Shown here in pieces: positions 1 to 11,452 of a stretch of 64,000 nucleotides of DNA. The stretch comes from Phymorhynchus buccinoides (taxonomy: Eukaryota; Mollusca; Gastropoda; Neogastropoda; Raphitomidae), in assembly GCA_017654935.2 (NCBI GenBank), contig CM065697.1, positions 46,741,263 to 46,805,262 on the forward strand. Reading direction: 5' to 3'. The notes under the pieces were generated by a model. It did not search any database, had not been told where the DNA came from, and saw only the letters and a program-made list of their open reading frames with translations. The first letter of the stretch is position 1; each line of letters opens with the position of its first letter. Made by a program: the position numbers and the translations under genes.

Positions 1-41
1 TATATTCACACATTTATTAATTGATTAACTATCTGTACACA

Positions 42-899
42 CCAGCCGCCGTGGTGTAGTGGTTAGCGTCGCGGACTACTGGCTGGGAGGTCTTGGGTTC
101 GAATCCCATCAGAGGCGAGGGTTTTTTTGGTCCTGGACCGACTCCTACCCAGAGTGAGTGGCTATGGGCTCAATGGGAAGACTGAAGCCACACAGTCGAG
201 TTTCATCCGCTTAACGGATGCGTTTCTGAGAGTGTTGCTCTAATTGCAAGACCAACACTGCAGGTGTCTGTAGTTCTCGGGCCTGGTTAACGCCGGGATA
301 TCATTATGAAAGGAAGCGTAGAATACAGCCCTGCCATGCAGTCTCAGACCGATACGGAACTCCATAGCATCATCATCATCGGCCTCATTTTCCATCAATC
401 ATAAAATTAAAAAATGTCTCAAATTCTGTGGCTTTGCATGCCCTGCTCTCATGGTGACCTCGGTTTCGGTTTCCAATCCAGTCTATGCCTTGGTGCGTTC
501 GGGTCAAAGTCATGGGGATCAGTGTGTTCTGGGGAGCTGTCGGTGGACGGTCGTGGTGGCGCCCTCGGAGGAGGACCTCACTCACGCTGGCTCCGCGACT
601 AAGAGAATAGTGTCATCAGTAGGGGGCTTAGCAGGTGGTGTCCTGAACAGGCTCCCCTGAACAGGCTCCACTGAACTCCACCGAAGTGACTCAGCAGAAG
701 TGCAGTGTCTCCTCGGTTGGTTGCCTCCTGACGGCCTAACATAGATTCGCTCCCCTTGGACTGCTGGTCTCGGTTTCTGCGACTTGAACAAACCCGGGTG
801 TAGCTGCGAATTGGCATTCGGGACGAGCGGCGTGGGAGCAACGCCACTGTACAGCCCAGAAGATGGGACAGCACAAAAAAAAACCCACAAAAAAACAAC
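42..899 (+). mobile_element. Very long tRNA-headed SINE (858 bp) with 15-bp TSD
   Basis: The head at 46-118 has an A box (TGGTGTAGTGGTTAG) and a B box (GGGTTCGAATCCC). The tail at 874-899 is A/C-rich. Flanking copies of AACTATCTGTACACA at 27-41 and 900-914 are a perfect 15-bp target-site duplication, which bounds the insertion at both ends. The body shows no convincing ORF. SINEs are usually under 600 bp, so this may be a composite unit. It lies in CPSF3 intron 4, antisense to the gene. Confidence 0.8.
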
Positions 900-1301
900 A
901 ACTATCTGTACACATGTTTCTATCAAGTTCCCAACATTGTTTTCTTAATCAAAATAGTTTTTACTGTTCAAATCATACATTTGCTCAAACGCTTCAAACC
1001 TACTCATTCTATAATCAATACGGAGAGGTTTTCTATACACGTTGTGACCTTTTATTTGCAGTGAAAATCTAATAAAGTCATAATTGAAAGGTCTGAAATT
1101 CCATTTCGACATAGCAAATATTTATCGTGGAAGGACTAAATTGGGAGAAATTTTTTTATTATTGCGAGTTACTCAATGTTTTTGTGTGGTACCCTTTTTG
1201 AACTAGCTGGATTTCATTGTAATTTAGATCGAAACCATTTGAAAAAAAGTACAAACTACACAGAAGCTCATCCACTTGTTACGAGTGCAGACGACAGCAT
1301 T

Positions 1302-1766
1302 GACCCTCTGACCTGACTTTGACTTTCTGACCTGACTTTGACTTTCTGACCTGATTTTGACCTACTGATCTGACTTTGACCTTGACCTGACTTTGATTTT
1401 GTTGACCGGACTGACTCACTGACCTGACTTACTGACCTGACCTTGACTCACTGACCTGACTTTTACTGACCCACTGACACTGACTTTGACCCACTGGCCT
1501 GACTTTGGCTTACTGACCTGACTTTGAGTTTGACCCACTGGCCTGACTTACTGACCTGATTTTAATCCACTGACCTGACTTTGCCTTACTGACCTGACTT
1601 TGCCTTACTGACCTGACTTTGCCTTACTGACCTGACTTTGACCCACTGACCTGACTTACTGAGCTAACTTTTACTGACCCGACTTTGACTTACTGGCCTG
1701 ACTTTAACTTACTGACCTGACTTTGACTTACTGACCTGACTTCGACCCACTGACCTGACTTTGACG
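1302..1766. repeat. 19-bp minisatellite built on the CPSF3 exon 4 donor
   Basis: On the minus strand the unit reads GTCAAAGTCAGGTCAGTAA with variants. About 25 full or partial copies run from the last bases of exon 4 into the intron. Most copies keep CAGGTCAGT, the real exon 4 donor, so the intron starts with a ladder of 5' splice-site look-alikes. Confidence 0.9.
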
Positions 1767-1883
1767 TAGTCGGACAGCAGCCAGCGGTAGATGGCCTTGG
1801 TGGCATGGGTCATGAAGCAGCGACCTTTGAACTTGGTCTTCTGCATAAAGTATGGCAGCCCTCCGCTGTGGTCCAGGTGAAAA
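1755..1883 (-). CDS. CPSF3: CPSF3 coding exon 4 with HxHxDH motif
   Basis: Acceptor TTTCAG, donor AG|GTCAGT; 129 nt. Encodes (H)[18 protein letters not shown] and [24 protein letters not shown]. The DH pair of the metal site is intact. The last 11 nt of the exon and its donor are the unit of the minisatellite that starts at once in the intron. Confidence 0.95.
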
Positions 1884-4800
1884 CTGAAACAGAAAATAAG
1901 CCATAATGTTCACTCTATTATTACTAATACTAATTTAAGCTAAAACATTTTAAATGTTCATTCTCTTATGTTCATTCCCACAAATGTCTCTCTCTCTCTG
2001 TGCCAAACTCTCTCTCTCTCTCTGTCTGTCAAACCCACATTAACGTATGTGAGCGCTCACACACACATACATCTACACTCACACGCACAAGCCCATCCAG
2101 AATATAACTGCATGTGCGTTGCACACACGCACAACCGACGGTATTCATTGGTAAACTAAAACTTCTTGTCTTTTTTTTGTTTACAAAAAATTCTCTTATT
2201 AATAATTCAAAGGTGAGAGTTTAAAACTTTATTCAAAATAATGTTCATTCTCTTATTCATAATTCTAGGTTGAATGCTAATAAAAATCTTAAAAAAAAAA
2301 AAATAATGTAACAAAAATAGATAGTTCATTGACACTTGAAAACATACCATATCAATATTTGTTTGAAATAAATCACACATGTTCATGATGAATCGAAATT
2401 CTAAGTCAGATTAAAAAATATAATCGCACTAGGTTTACCTTTTATAATAACAATCGCTCAATAGCTGAATGGGCTTTATTTAACTAATTCGCATCGCAGC
2501 GATTTTTAATTATTAAAAAATCTCAACAAAAGGAGAAATAAAAGAAGATTACAGGTTTTTACTTCAGGTTTAGACACAGGGAAGTGGTAGATCAGACTTT
2601 TTTTATACATAGACTTTATATAGAAAAACTCTCTATACCGATTGGGTGTTAGAGGGGAAAGACAAAAGATAAAAGTAATGCAAAACCATCATGCACGACT
2701 GTTATAGAAATACACATACAGGACTCTCAATCGTACTGCAAAACAAGGGGTCCCAGGGACTCCTTCACTTACAGCATAGAGGGTCCTAGAGGCGGGATAG
2801 AGCCAAAGGGTCCCAGTGGCATTGCGAATGCTAAAAAGAATGTTTCTAGTGCATCCCTGGGAACCCCCGAACACTCTTTTAGAGGGTCCTTTAAAATTTT
2901 AGTACTTCATAGACCCCCAAATGGGGGTCCCTGGGAGCCCTGCATACTCACAGAAAGAAGGACATCCCTGCTAAAAAAAAATGCTTCACAGAAAAACGAT
3001 GCCTCATAAGTTGTAGCTAGAACTAGAAGTGTGTACCACTAGAAAGAATCGCCCTAAATTCCCCAAAGAAAGGGAGAGTACTCACTGGGAGACCAGCATG
3101 AGATCAATCTCGTCCGGCTCGATGAGATCCAGGAAGGGCAGAGACTCCATTCCGTGCATGCCGGGGTGGATGCCACAGTCCAGCTGTAACAGGCACATCA
3201 ATAACATTTGTTTAAACTTCAACGTTTTATCCATTAACAGTGTGTGTGTGTATGTATGTATGTGCGTGAGTGTGCGGGGCCCTGTGTGTGTGTATGTATG
3301 TGTGTGCAACAAATTCCATTCAATTAGATTATAGAATAGAAGCCTCCCCCCTGTATAAATGACGTCAGTTTTTTTACATAACAAAAATGACGTCATTGTC
3401 AATGACGTCCTAGGTTTAAAAATTAGCGAGATAAAGATTGCAGATTTTTCGATGACGTGTACTGCTCCAGAGACTAGATCCCTTATATTTTATAAAGATG
3501 CATAAGACGCACGTTCCCGTGGCAGTATGCATCGTCAAAAAAAGCGATCTTTAACTCACTAATGTCTTGTGACTTCTGCACTCTGAAAAGTACACATGTA
3601 CTCTTTCCACCTTCACTTCAGAGCGCGTGTGTTGTTCAAGTTTTTGACAAGTGTACTGGCGATTGACCACACACGCGCACACACACACATACATACCCAC
3701 ACACACCAATTTTGATCATATAAGCTCAGCTTCGCGAGCTAATAAATGAAACCAATTTTAAATGATTTAGTACAATTGTTCAATACGAAACTGCACAGAC
3801 ATTGAGACAGACTAAAAGTAATAAAACAATTGCTTGGCCTCTTGTGGTGTAGAGTGGCACAGTGGTAACACGTTCGCTTCGTGTCAAGTAAGCCCGAGTT
3901 CGAACCTGGGTACAGGGGATTTTTCCTCTCACTTTGCACTAGGCCTTACGGTCTGAATGTGGAGTCTTTCGGATGAGACGATAAACCAAGGTCCCATGTG
4001 CCCATACACTTAGCACACGTTAAACCCAGTGGCAACGAAAAAGTTGTCATTTGATCAAAATTGACCCTCGTCCCCTTTTCTTCCTCATCAGTCACAAAAT
4101 TAGTACAATTAGTACGATTAGTACAATTAGTACAATTAGTACAATGATTAGTACGATTATACAATTAGTACGATTAGTACAATCATTCAATACGAAATTG
4201 CACAAACAGACATTGAGACAGACTAAAAGTAATAAAACAATAGCCAACTTAGGATGATAATTTGACCGCCAAGAGGCAGTCAAACCGGTAGGGGTTTAGC
4301 ACGTGAGAGAGAGAGAGAGGGAGGGGCTCATCTCCCTCTCTCTCTCTCACTACGCCCAACTAAGAATATCACGCGCTCAGCCCCTACCGGTTTGACTGCT
4401 TCCTGGCGGTCAAATTATCGTCCTAAGTTGCCCATTGCTTGGCCTTAGATCTCCTTCCCTGAGGACTGACAACAACAACAGTGTCAACAAGCATGGCACC
4501 AAGCTACCGCTGCAATAGTTACCCAATGTAAAAGAACAGCAGCTTCAGGCACCAAGTCATCATTAACATACGTAATTTCAAGCGATTCTGTGCAGTGCTT
4601 CATATGGTATTGTGCAGACAGAAAAACAAACGAAAGAAACGGACATAAACGATCACAATGCCCCACCACTCCAAATGGGGGCAGGGGGCTAACACTGAAC
4701 CTTACCAGGATTTTCTTTCCTTTGAATTCCAGAAGGTGACATGATCGCCCCACTTCTTGTCCAGCTCCTCTGAAAAAAAAGGGTTTTTTCCTTAACACGA

Positions 4801-7007
4801 TACAAACATACACATTCATCATAATGCAATTTGCAAACACACACACACACACACACACACACTCATACATACTCTCTCACACACACACACAAATCTGCAG
4901 AGGTTAGAAAGACTAAAGTCAGTCATTTCACACACACACACACACACACTCTCTCTCACAGATACTCTCTCTCACGCACACACACAAATCTGCAGAGGTT
5001 AGAAAGACTAAAGACAGTCATTTGACAAATAAGCTCGAAATAAGCTGCTTCTTTTTTTAAATCAAAGAGTAACAAGGCCAAGCCTGACATCTTAGACCAA
5101 TAAACCTATCAATCAGATTATTGCCCTTTCACAAGAAAATTGTCAAACGGGCCAAGGTGTAAACTAAATTAAATGACACAAGACATTAAGACAAGTACGG
5201 CGAATATGGAATGTAGATTTGTTGATTGGTAGTCCTTGAATTGCTAAAAAGTCAAATATTCTCACAAGAATACTTCCAATTATGTGTGCATGTGAAAAAA
5301 GGAGAAAAAAAGCACACACATCTTCTTCTTCTCTTCAGGGCCCACGGTCAGTATGTTGACCATTCTGGCTCCTTTGGGGGGGGAAAAAAAAGACTGAAAA
5401 ATGGGGGGGCCGGTCTGTTCTTTACTGAACATGCATATATATGCACGCTTAAACATATGCACACAACTGAATTATACATGATCTAACGCATGCACTGTGT
5501 GAGCATGCGTGTGTCACTTAACGTGTGTGTGTGTGTGTGTGCGTGTGCGTGTGCGTGTGTGCTTAAGACTTATGTTCAAGTGTGTGTGCCTGTATGTGAG
5601 TGAGCAGTTACACCATGCATGAATCTAATTATATCAGGGCTCACTGTGTGTACTGAGTGTAGGGTCAAATTAGCTTTAGAAAGCAGACTACAGAAGTAGG
5701 AACTAGGATGGTTATAAAAAAAAAAAATGTTTATTTATTTTTTGTCAAATCCTAAAGAAATATATGTCATTGGAAAGAGCTCGAAAAGACCTTTAAAATG
5801 ATACCCAAATTATCAAAATTGGTCGAAAATTGAGAAAGTTACGATGTTTTAAAATGATAGCCTTTTTTACATAAGCTACATAAGAAAAAGTTGATCAACT
5901 GGATCGTCAGTGTGACGCGGCAAGAAGAAAAACAAAATGTCGGACATGGTCGGACTAGGCTAACATCTCTGATTAGATTAACCTCACAAAGTCACTGATT
6001 ATAAACTTACATGCACCAAATTTTGCACACAAGTTGCAAATTGGTTGAATCTATTATGCTATTAATTTCACTAAAATCATATATTGCCGTTCAGTTGTAT
6101 TCGACGGAGGAATCGGACCTAAAAATTGGAACGCTTGACACTCGCGAACTTGCGTCCACTTGTAAACAAAAACAGGTCAAGACTAACGGAATAAGTGTCC
6201 ACTCCACAAGTAAAATGCCCGGATGGGTCAGCAACAAGAATAACTACCAATGAAAACAAAGCAAAGACAGTGACCACTTGGCACGAAGCCAAAACACGGG
6301 TTCGACATTTTGAGGGGAAACTATCGAGTCGGTTTGACCCGATTTCGTTCTTGCTAACAGAATGATGAAATAGAAACACCCGGAGGTGCTAATGGGACCC
6401 AGAGATGCACCAGCCACGCCCGCCCCATCAACGTGAGAGCAGCCCTGCTCCAGCCTTGGAAGTCCGTGTTGTGTTACTGGGGAGCAGGCACACACGGGAT
6501 ATTCCATTAAGTATACAAGGCGCATAGCTACTCCCGGCTTGGTGACCATCAGATAAGATACAAAGGAGTCCTTGCGAAATGTCCCCATGGGTGTACAAGT
6601 CCATTTTTCATGACTGCAGAGCCCACCGGCAAAAAGACACCCACTCAGAAACCAGAACGCATCCAACAGCCCCCAAAAAGGACAGGCGAGGCCAGTGCAT
6701 CCCTGGACAAAGCCACAGGCTCTCGCCTTACGGACTTATATGCCTCAGAAGAGAGTCCCAGAAACTGAGAAAGTGATCTTATTTTGTACAGTCAATGAAT
6801 GAAGTCATCTGATTTGTCACCGGCAACACACACATTACACAATAAACTCTGTCAAAACAATGGCCTTCGTTTCCATAACAGAATAAAACCTCTGCTTCTT
6901 TTACACAGCTTTCTTTTATTCAAACACGCTACTAACAGGGGTTTGATTATCAATTCGTCACTTTCTTCTGCAGGAACTTGGCTCTCGGCTTTTCTTTTCG
7001 CCGCCAT
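1755..7007 (-). CDS. CPSF3: CPSF3 (CPSF-73), 5' part: first four coding exons
   Basis: Cleavage and polyadenylation specificity factor 73 kDa subunit, the zinc-dependent metallo-beta-lactamase/beta-CASP endonuclease that cuts pre-mRNA 3' ends in the nucleus. Exons: 6937-7007, 4706-4769, 3086-3183, 1755-1883; all introns are GT-AG and the phases (2, 0, 2, 2) join without error to about 120 residues. The joined product runs from [14 protein letters not shown] through [19 protein letters not shown] and HFHLDH to [10 protein letters not shown], which I recognise as the CPSF-73 N terminus. The HxHxDH metal-binding motif falls at about residues 78-83, split by the exon 3/4 junction. The family is about 680 residues long, so roughly 560 residues lie left of the window. 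The N terminus carries a few extra residues ([10 protein letters not shown]) compared with the human protein as I remember it. Identity is secure. Confidence 0.95.
1884..3085 (-). other. CPSF3 intron 3
   Basis: AT-rich intron. Contains a CT/CA-rich patch at 1985-2095 and a hAT-like MITE at 2719-2942. I see nothing else that can be supported in 2160-2700. Confidence 0.7.
2719..2942 (+). mobile_element. MITE family F3 (CAGGGCTCCCA ends), copy 1
   Basis: Ends CAGGACTCTCA ... TGGGAGCCCTG form diverged terminal inverted repeats. The body is rich in GGGTCC and matches the copies at 39422, 52572 and 63456. CATA is shared by the two flanks. No coding capacity, so non-autonomous; CAG-start ends resemble hAT elements. 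Confidence 0.75.
3086..3183 (-). CDS. CPSF3: CPSF3 coding exon 3
   Basis: Acceptor TTACAG, donor CA|GTGAGT; 98 nt = 32 codons plus 2. Encodes [20 protein letters not shown] and [12 protein letters not shown], then the first two bases of the first His of the HxHxDH motif. Confidence 0.95.
3850..4085 (+). mobile_element. tRNA-derived SINE family S1, copy 1
   Basis: tRNA-like head with GTGGCACAGTGGTAACACG and box B GAGTTCGAACCTG, then a body with GTCTTTCGGATGAGACGATAA and a tail ending near CCTCATCAGTCACA. The same body is found at 32592-32962 and in the split copy at 61676-62520. Confidence 0.8.
4243..4432. mobile_element. Foldback MITE family F2, copy 1
   Basis: Arms of about 50 bp (CTTAGGATGATAATTTGACC and on) are inverted at 4375-4432. 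The loop is a GA tract facing a CT tract followed by CTACGCCCAACTAAGAATAT. Same plan as the elements at 17191 and 46009. Confidence 0.75.
4706..4769 (-). CDS. CPSF3: CPSF3 coding exon 2
   Basis: Acceptor is a T-run followed by CAG; donor is CTG|GTAAGG. The 64 nt encode [20 protein letters not shown] and L after completing the split Leu. This is the strand that opens the metallo-beta-lactamase fold. Confidence 0.95.
4770..6936 (-). other. CPSF3 intron 1
   Basis: Holds a duplicated CA-rich block with AAATCTGCAGAGGTTAGAAA (about 4838-4908 and 4932-5012), a GT tract (5521-5560) and a fragment with GGCCCACGGTCAGTATGTTG (5325-5400) that recurs inverted near 25800-25880. The stretch 5600-6900 has no recognised exon; a 140-codon minus-strand ORF at 6244-6666 is unrecognised and probably chance. 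Confidence 0.6.
6937..7007 (-). CDS. CPSF3: CPSF3 coding exon 1 with start codon
   Basis: ATG at 7007-7005 in a good context (ATCATGG), followed by [20 protein letters not shown] and IKP. The exon ends CT|GTTAGT, phase 2, completed to Leu by the first base of exon 2. 71 nt = 23 codons plus 2. An ETS/YY1-like ATGGCGGC start region fits a housekeeping promoter. Confidence 0.9.
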
Positions 7008-7320
7008 GATGAGAATAACTCTCTACACTGTAAAGTCGCGAATTGTCAATGTTGATCTTTTAACCAGAACTATACAAAAAAGTGAAGAAAACGCCGAAAA
7101 CACATAAAAGCAATAACACTGAGTGTCTAATACGGACGAAGACAAGAATAATCGATTCGAGCGCGTTAGATTCTATTGGTAAACTATAAGGCAATGTGGT
7201 AAATTTATGAATAAGGTCTCTGAGCGCAAAAAACCCCTGAAATTTCAATGGTCGACTTAGCTCGCTCCTTTTATCACGCGGCGGCGCTACGGTCGAATGG
7301 AGGTAGCCTTTGTTGGCGGG
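7008..7320 (-). promoter_or_regulatory. CPSF3 5' flank, duplicated block copy A
   Basis: Directly upstream of the CPSF3 start. The block from about 7105 to 7315 recurs at 7612-7803 with few changes (for example AAGACAAGAATAATCGATTC and GGTCGACTTAGCTCGCTCC). No TATA box is clear; the GC-rich CACGCGGCGGCGCTACGGTC core at about 7276 fits a TATA-less promoter. The promoter role is inferred from position. Confidence 0.5.
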
Positions 7321-7331
7321 AGTGGGGGGGG

Positions 7332-7362
<31 letters not shown>

Positions 7363-7376
7363 GAGAGCCTCAACTA

Positions 7377-7602
7377 GGGGAAGACGGGGTAAAAAGCGCA
7401 TGGGCGGGTAAGAAGCCCACCCCAATTATCTCATGAAATAAAGAAAATTTCAGTCAAATTTGCCCATGAGACGAATGCTAGACATTAACGCTCGTCTCAT
7501 GGGCAAAATGAGACTGAAATTTGCTTCATTTCATGAGATAATCAAACACGCTACTAACATGGGCTTCTTACCCGCCCATGCGCTTTTTACCCCGTCTTCC
7601 CC
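7377..7602. mobile_element. Foldback MITE family F1, copy 1
   Basis: Ends GGGGAAGACGGGGTAAAAAG ... CTTTTTACCCCGTCTTCCCC are perfect inverted repeats. The arms continue through GGGCGGGTAAGAAGCCCA and CATGAAATAAAG, giving a hairpin of about 100-bp arms. The right arm carries a short insertion (about 7544-7559) copied from the CPSF3 exon 1/intron 1 junction. Related copies lie at 27431 and 30905. Confidence 0.85.
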
Positions 7603-7607
7603 ATAAT

Positions 7608-7803
7608 AGTAACACTGAGTGTCTATTACGGACGAAGACAAGAATAATCGATTCGGGCGCGTTAGATTCCATTTGTAAACTATAAGGCAATGTGGTTAAG
7701 GTCTCTGAGCGCAAAACCCCCCTGAAATTTCAATGGTCGACTTAGCTCGCTCCTTTTACCACGCGGCGGCGCTACGGTCGAGTGGAGGTAGCCTTTGTTG
7801 GGG
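7608..7803 (-). repeat. CPSF3 5' flank duplication, copy B
   Basis: About 190 bp nearly identical to 7105-7315, separated from copy A by the F1 MITE. Both copies end at a G-run that leads into a GA microsatellite. Confidence 0.8.
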
Positions 7804-7809
7804 GGGGGG

Positions 7810-7882
<73 letters not shown>
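7801..7882. repeat. Poly-G / (GA)n microsatellite
   Basis: A G-run followed by about 35 GA repeats; the twin after copy A at 7326-7360 is shorter. ORFs read through it are artefacts. Confidence 0.95.
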
Positions 7883-7884
<2 letters not shown>

Positions 7885-8403
7885 CACACTGTGGCATTAT
7901 ATCGACGAAACTTTAGGGAGAGCACATCTTAAAAAACAAAACAATATCAGTATAAAACCTATTCTAATTTTAGTGACCTGGCCAGCCAGCGCCCATTCAG
8001 CGGGACACCAACATGATGCCACACTGAGATGGGAATGTCATATAAATGTACTCCCAGTAGGTAAATCTCTCTTTAACAAAATGCATTTACACACACTCAC
8101 ACACACACACACAGGCCTACAAAGATTATGCTTGTGCGCATACGCACGCCGGCGCACTCGCACGCACGCACACACACATCACCTCACCAGTTTGAACGAA
8201 GGAGCGTATGAGGAGTCACGACCCATTGTCACAGGGCACTTTTATCAGTAATTCACTGTGCTGAGATGTCTTGAAGGAGAGGGTCAGTCATTTTTTGTGG
8301 AGTGGTCAGCTGTTGGCCATACTTTGAACACACACACAAGGGTTATAGTTGCCTTTGTATTGTTTCTGAGCCTTGCTACAAAGCCTGCAGGTGAATAGAT
8401 TCT
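7883..8403. other. Non-coding spacer
   Basis: Mixed unique sequence with small CA tracts (8090-8112, 8155-8180). No exon or named repeat is recognised. Confidence 0.5.
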
Positions 8404-9087
<684 letters not shown>

Positions 9088-9204
9088 TGTATCATTGTTG
9101 TGTGATTCATAATGTTCTAATGTACGTAGGACTTAATATTCCACAATGTCCGCTGTTTAGCACAAAGAGAAGAAGAAGAAAAGGAAAAGGAATGCAACGA
9201 CTTA

Positions 9205-9412
9205 CGATTCCCGAATGAAAAATGGTGTTTTATGTCCTCTCGGTCTGGAACAGACACATATGGGACATTTGTAGATACAAAGATGGTGGGAACAATACAG
9301 GAGGCAATACCGGAGGCAGTGCAACACCAGTAAAGTCCCGATTTATTAACAATACAGATAGGTGTAGCAGTAACCACCCCTCGGTTAAACCTCATCGGCT
9401 ATGGTACCGTCA
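9205..9412 (+). mobile_element. Retroposed repeat family R, copy 1
   Basis: Shares TATGGGACATTTGTAGATAC, the GGAGGCAGTGCAAC block and the GGTAACCAC...CGGTTAAACCTCATCGGC tail with copies at 10997, 11617 and 32062. Two of those copies have 12-13-bp target duplications. Confidence 0.75.
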
Positions 9413-9885
9413 TAAGTTTGTACGACATACAGCAGTGTATTACGATTCCCTCTGCAGTTTGCCGTTTTATACACTCGTTTCCACGCGAGTATTTTCTTCT
9501 TTCATTCTGTGCTTCTTTTGTTTGTTTATTTGTTTGTTTTCATAGGCCCGTTAAATAAAATTGTCTGTACAAAATGTTGTGTGTGTGGTTTGTTGTTTTT
9601 TGGGTGGTTTTTTTATATAAACCGATTGGAGTAGGCTCGTTAGTTCTCTTTCTCTTTAGTTCAGGACTGGGTGTAAAAAAGTATGTATACTTATCTCATT
9701 ACCCTGTATAAATAAAATTTCGTTCGTTCGTTCGTTCGTTCGTTCGTTCTTTCTTTCCCCGTGGCAGCAAGGTAACATGTTGCAAGTAATATCACGAAGG
9801 TATCGATACACGTTCACGTTTTTCACCCTTTTCTCATGTCAACACAAAAGTGATAGATTATGCCAGTCATAAGATTGCCTGCATA
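9413..9885. other. Non-coding spacer with (CGTT)n
   Basis: T-rich sequence; AATAAAATTTCG then (TTCG)n at 9720-9748. No gene is seen. Confidence 0.5.
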
Positions 9886-9886
9886 T

Positions 9887-10530
9887 GTCACTGTGTTGCC
9901 ATGGGGAAAGGTGAACATTGTTAGCGTGTATATCCATTACAAGGTAGGTAGGTAGGTAGGTGATGTAGGGCTATGCATAGGCCTCTCGGCCCTTATTACG
10001 CCCCTTCTCGATGAATTTGACTTGTCAGAAGAGTGTCATTGTGTTGGCGTGGGGAAAGGTGAACAATGTTAGCGTGTATATCCATTACAAGAGTGTCACT
10101 GTGTTGCCATGGGGAAAGGTGAACAATGTTAGCGTGTATATCCATTACAAGAGTGTCATTGTGTTGCCATGGGGAAAGGTGAACAATGTTAGCGTGTATA
10201 TCCATTACAAGAGTGTCATTGTGTTGCCATGGGGAAAGGTGAACAATGTTAGCGTGTATATCCATTACAAGAGTGTCATTGTGTTGCCATGGGGAAAGGT
10301 GAACAATGTTAGCGTGTATATCCATTACAAGAGTGTCACTGTGTTGCCATGGGGAAAGGTGAACAATGTTAGCGTGTATATCCATTACAAGAGTGTCACT
10401 GTGTTGCCATGGGGAAAGGTGAACAATGTTAGCGTGTATATACAAGAGTGTCACTGTGTTGCCATGGGGAAAGGTGAACAATGTTAGCGTGTATATCCAT
10501 TACAAGAGTGTCATTGTGTTGTCGTGGGGA
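9887..10530. repeat. 60-bp minisatellite
   Basis: About nine copies of a 60-bp unit with GTTGCCATGGGGAAAGGTGA and TTAGCGTGTATATCCATTAC. The first copy is parted from the rest by about 80 bp (9945-10027) containing (GGTA)n. One unit (near 10435) has a short deletion. Because 60 is a multiple of 3, both strands stay open over about 160 codons; I do not call these genes. Confidence 0.95.
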
Positions 10531-10996
10531 AAGAGTAACAAATAACAACGTGTATTTCGAACTGAGGCAACGTGATTTCCAAATGAAAGGAAGAAAATTT
10601 ATAATAATAATAAAAAAGTGAGGAGTCAGCAGAAAGGTTCGATTTCCCCCCTCTTATCTGCACCACATGTATGGTGGCATGGTGAGCGTTTCAACTTGAA
10701 GATTATCATACGGGGGCGTTTCACAAGGGCTAACGTTACGTAGCGTGAGCACAAACTAAGAAACACCTCTTTTGCCGACGTTTGTCGAAAACGTTTTGTG
10801 GCTGTGATCGAGGTGGAAGTTCAGTTTAACGTCGCGTATCGGCTTTCGCCATGTACGACGGGCTGAACAAACCAACCAGGGTATAAACAAAAATTTATGT
10901 TCCTGAATCACTGTCTTAGCCAAAAGGCCGAGAAGCGATCAGAATTTCTGTGATCGAGGTAGCAAGTGACAAACTATTTGAAGGATCATGGGAAAT
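10531..10996. other. Non-coding, dispersed repeat member
   Basis: 10715-10800 (TTTCACAAGGGCTAACGTTA and CTCTTTTGCCGACGTTTGTC) recurs diverged at 12048-12140. No gene is seen. Confidence 0.5.
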
Positions 10997-11222
10997 GTCA
11001 ATGAATGAATGAAAAATTGTGTTTTACGTCCTCTCGGTCTGGAATAGACACATATGGGACATTTGTAGATACAAAGATGGTGGGAACAATACTGGAGGCA
11101 ATGCCCGGAGGCAGTGCAACTCCAGTAAAGTCCCGATTTTTAAAAACAATACAGATAGGTGCAGCGGTAACCACGCCTCGGTTAAACCTCATCGGCTATG
11201 GTACCGCCACAATGTCAATACT
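10997..11222 (+). mobile_element. Retroposed repeat family R, copy 2
   Basis: Near full-length copy of the R repeat, preceded by (GAAT)n. The TSD is not clear. Confidence 0.7.
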
Positions 11223-11276
11223 TGTGGAAATGTCAATACTTCCGGTGTTTTTTTTTTATATCTCTCGTGACGAGAC

Positions 11277-11452
11277 TTGAACTTTAAAAATGGAAGAACA
11301 AAACAACAAGCTTGCCACAGCAAATATTCTTTAGTCTATCGTATATTATTGGATTTATTACAAAAACTATGTAAAAACTATGGAGACTTGAACTTTAAAA
11401 ATGGAAGAACAAAACAACAAGCTTGCCACAGCAAATATTCTTTAGTCTATCG
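11277..11452. repeat. Two-copy tandem repeat, 112-bp period
   Basis: The 64-bp block with GGAAGAACAAAACAACAAGC occurs at 11277-11340 and 11389-11452, identical over its length, so the duplication is recent. Confidence 0.9.

Larger units (their letters stand above)
3184..4705 (-). other. CPSF3 intron 2
   Basis: Contains GT-rich stretches (3239-3305), a tRNA-SINE (3850-4085) between two 60-65-bp direct repeats (3770-3835 and 4182-4246), an AGTACAATT microsatellite (4100-4180) and a foldback MITE (4243-4432). The direct repeats and the shared TTGCTTGGCCT at 3832 and 4435 show a layered insertion history. Confidence 0.6.

Noticed and set aside
6244..6666. 140-codon minus-strand ORF in CPSF3 intron 1
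   Set aside because: No recognised motif; chance opening is likely.
9996..10487. 160-codon ORFs on both strands with 20-residue repeats
   Set aside because: The result of a 60-bp DNA repeat; no domain, no start context, both strands equally open.
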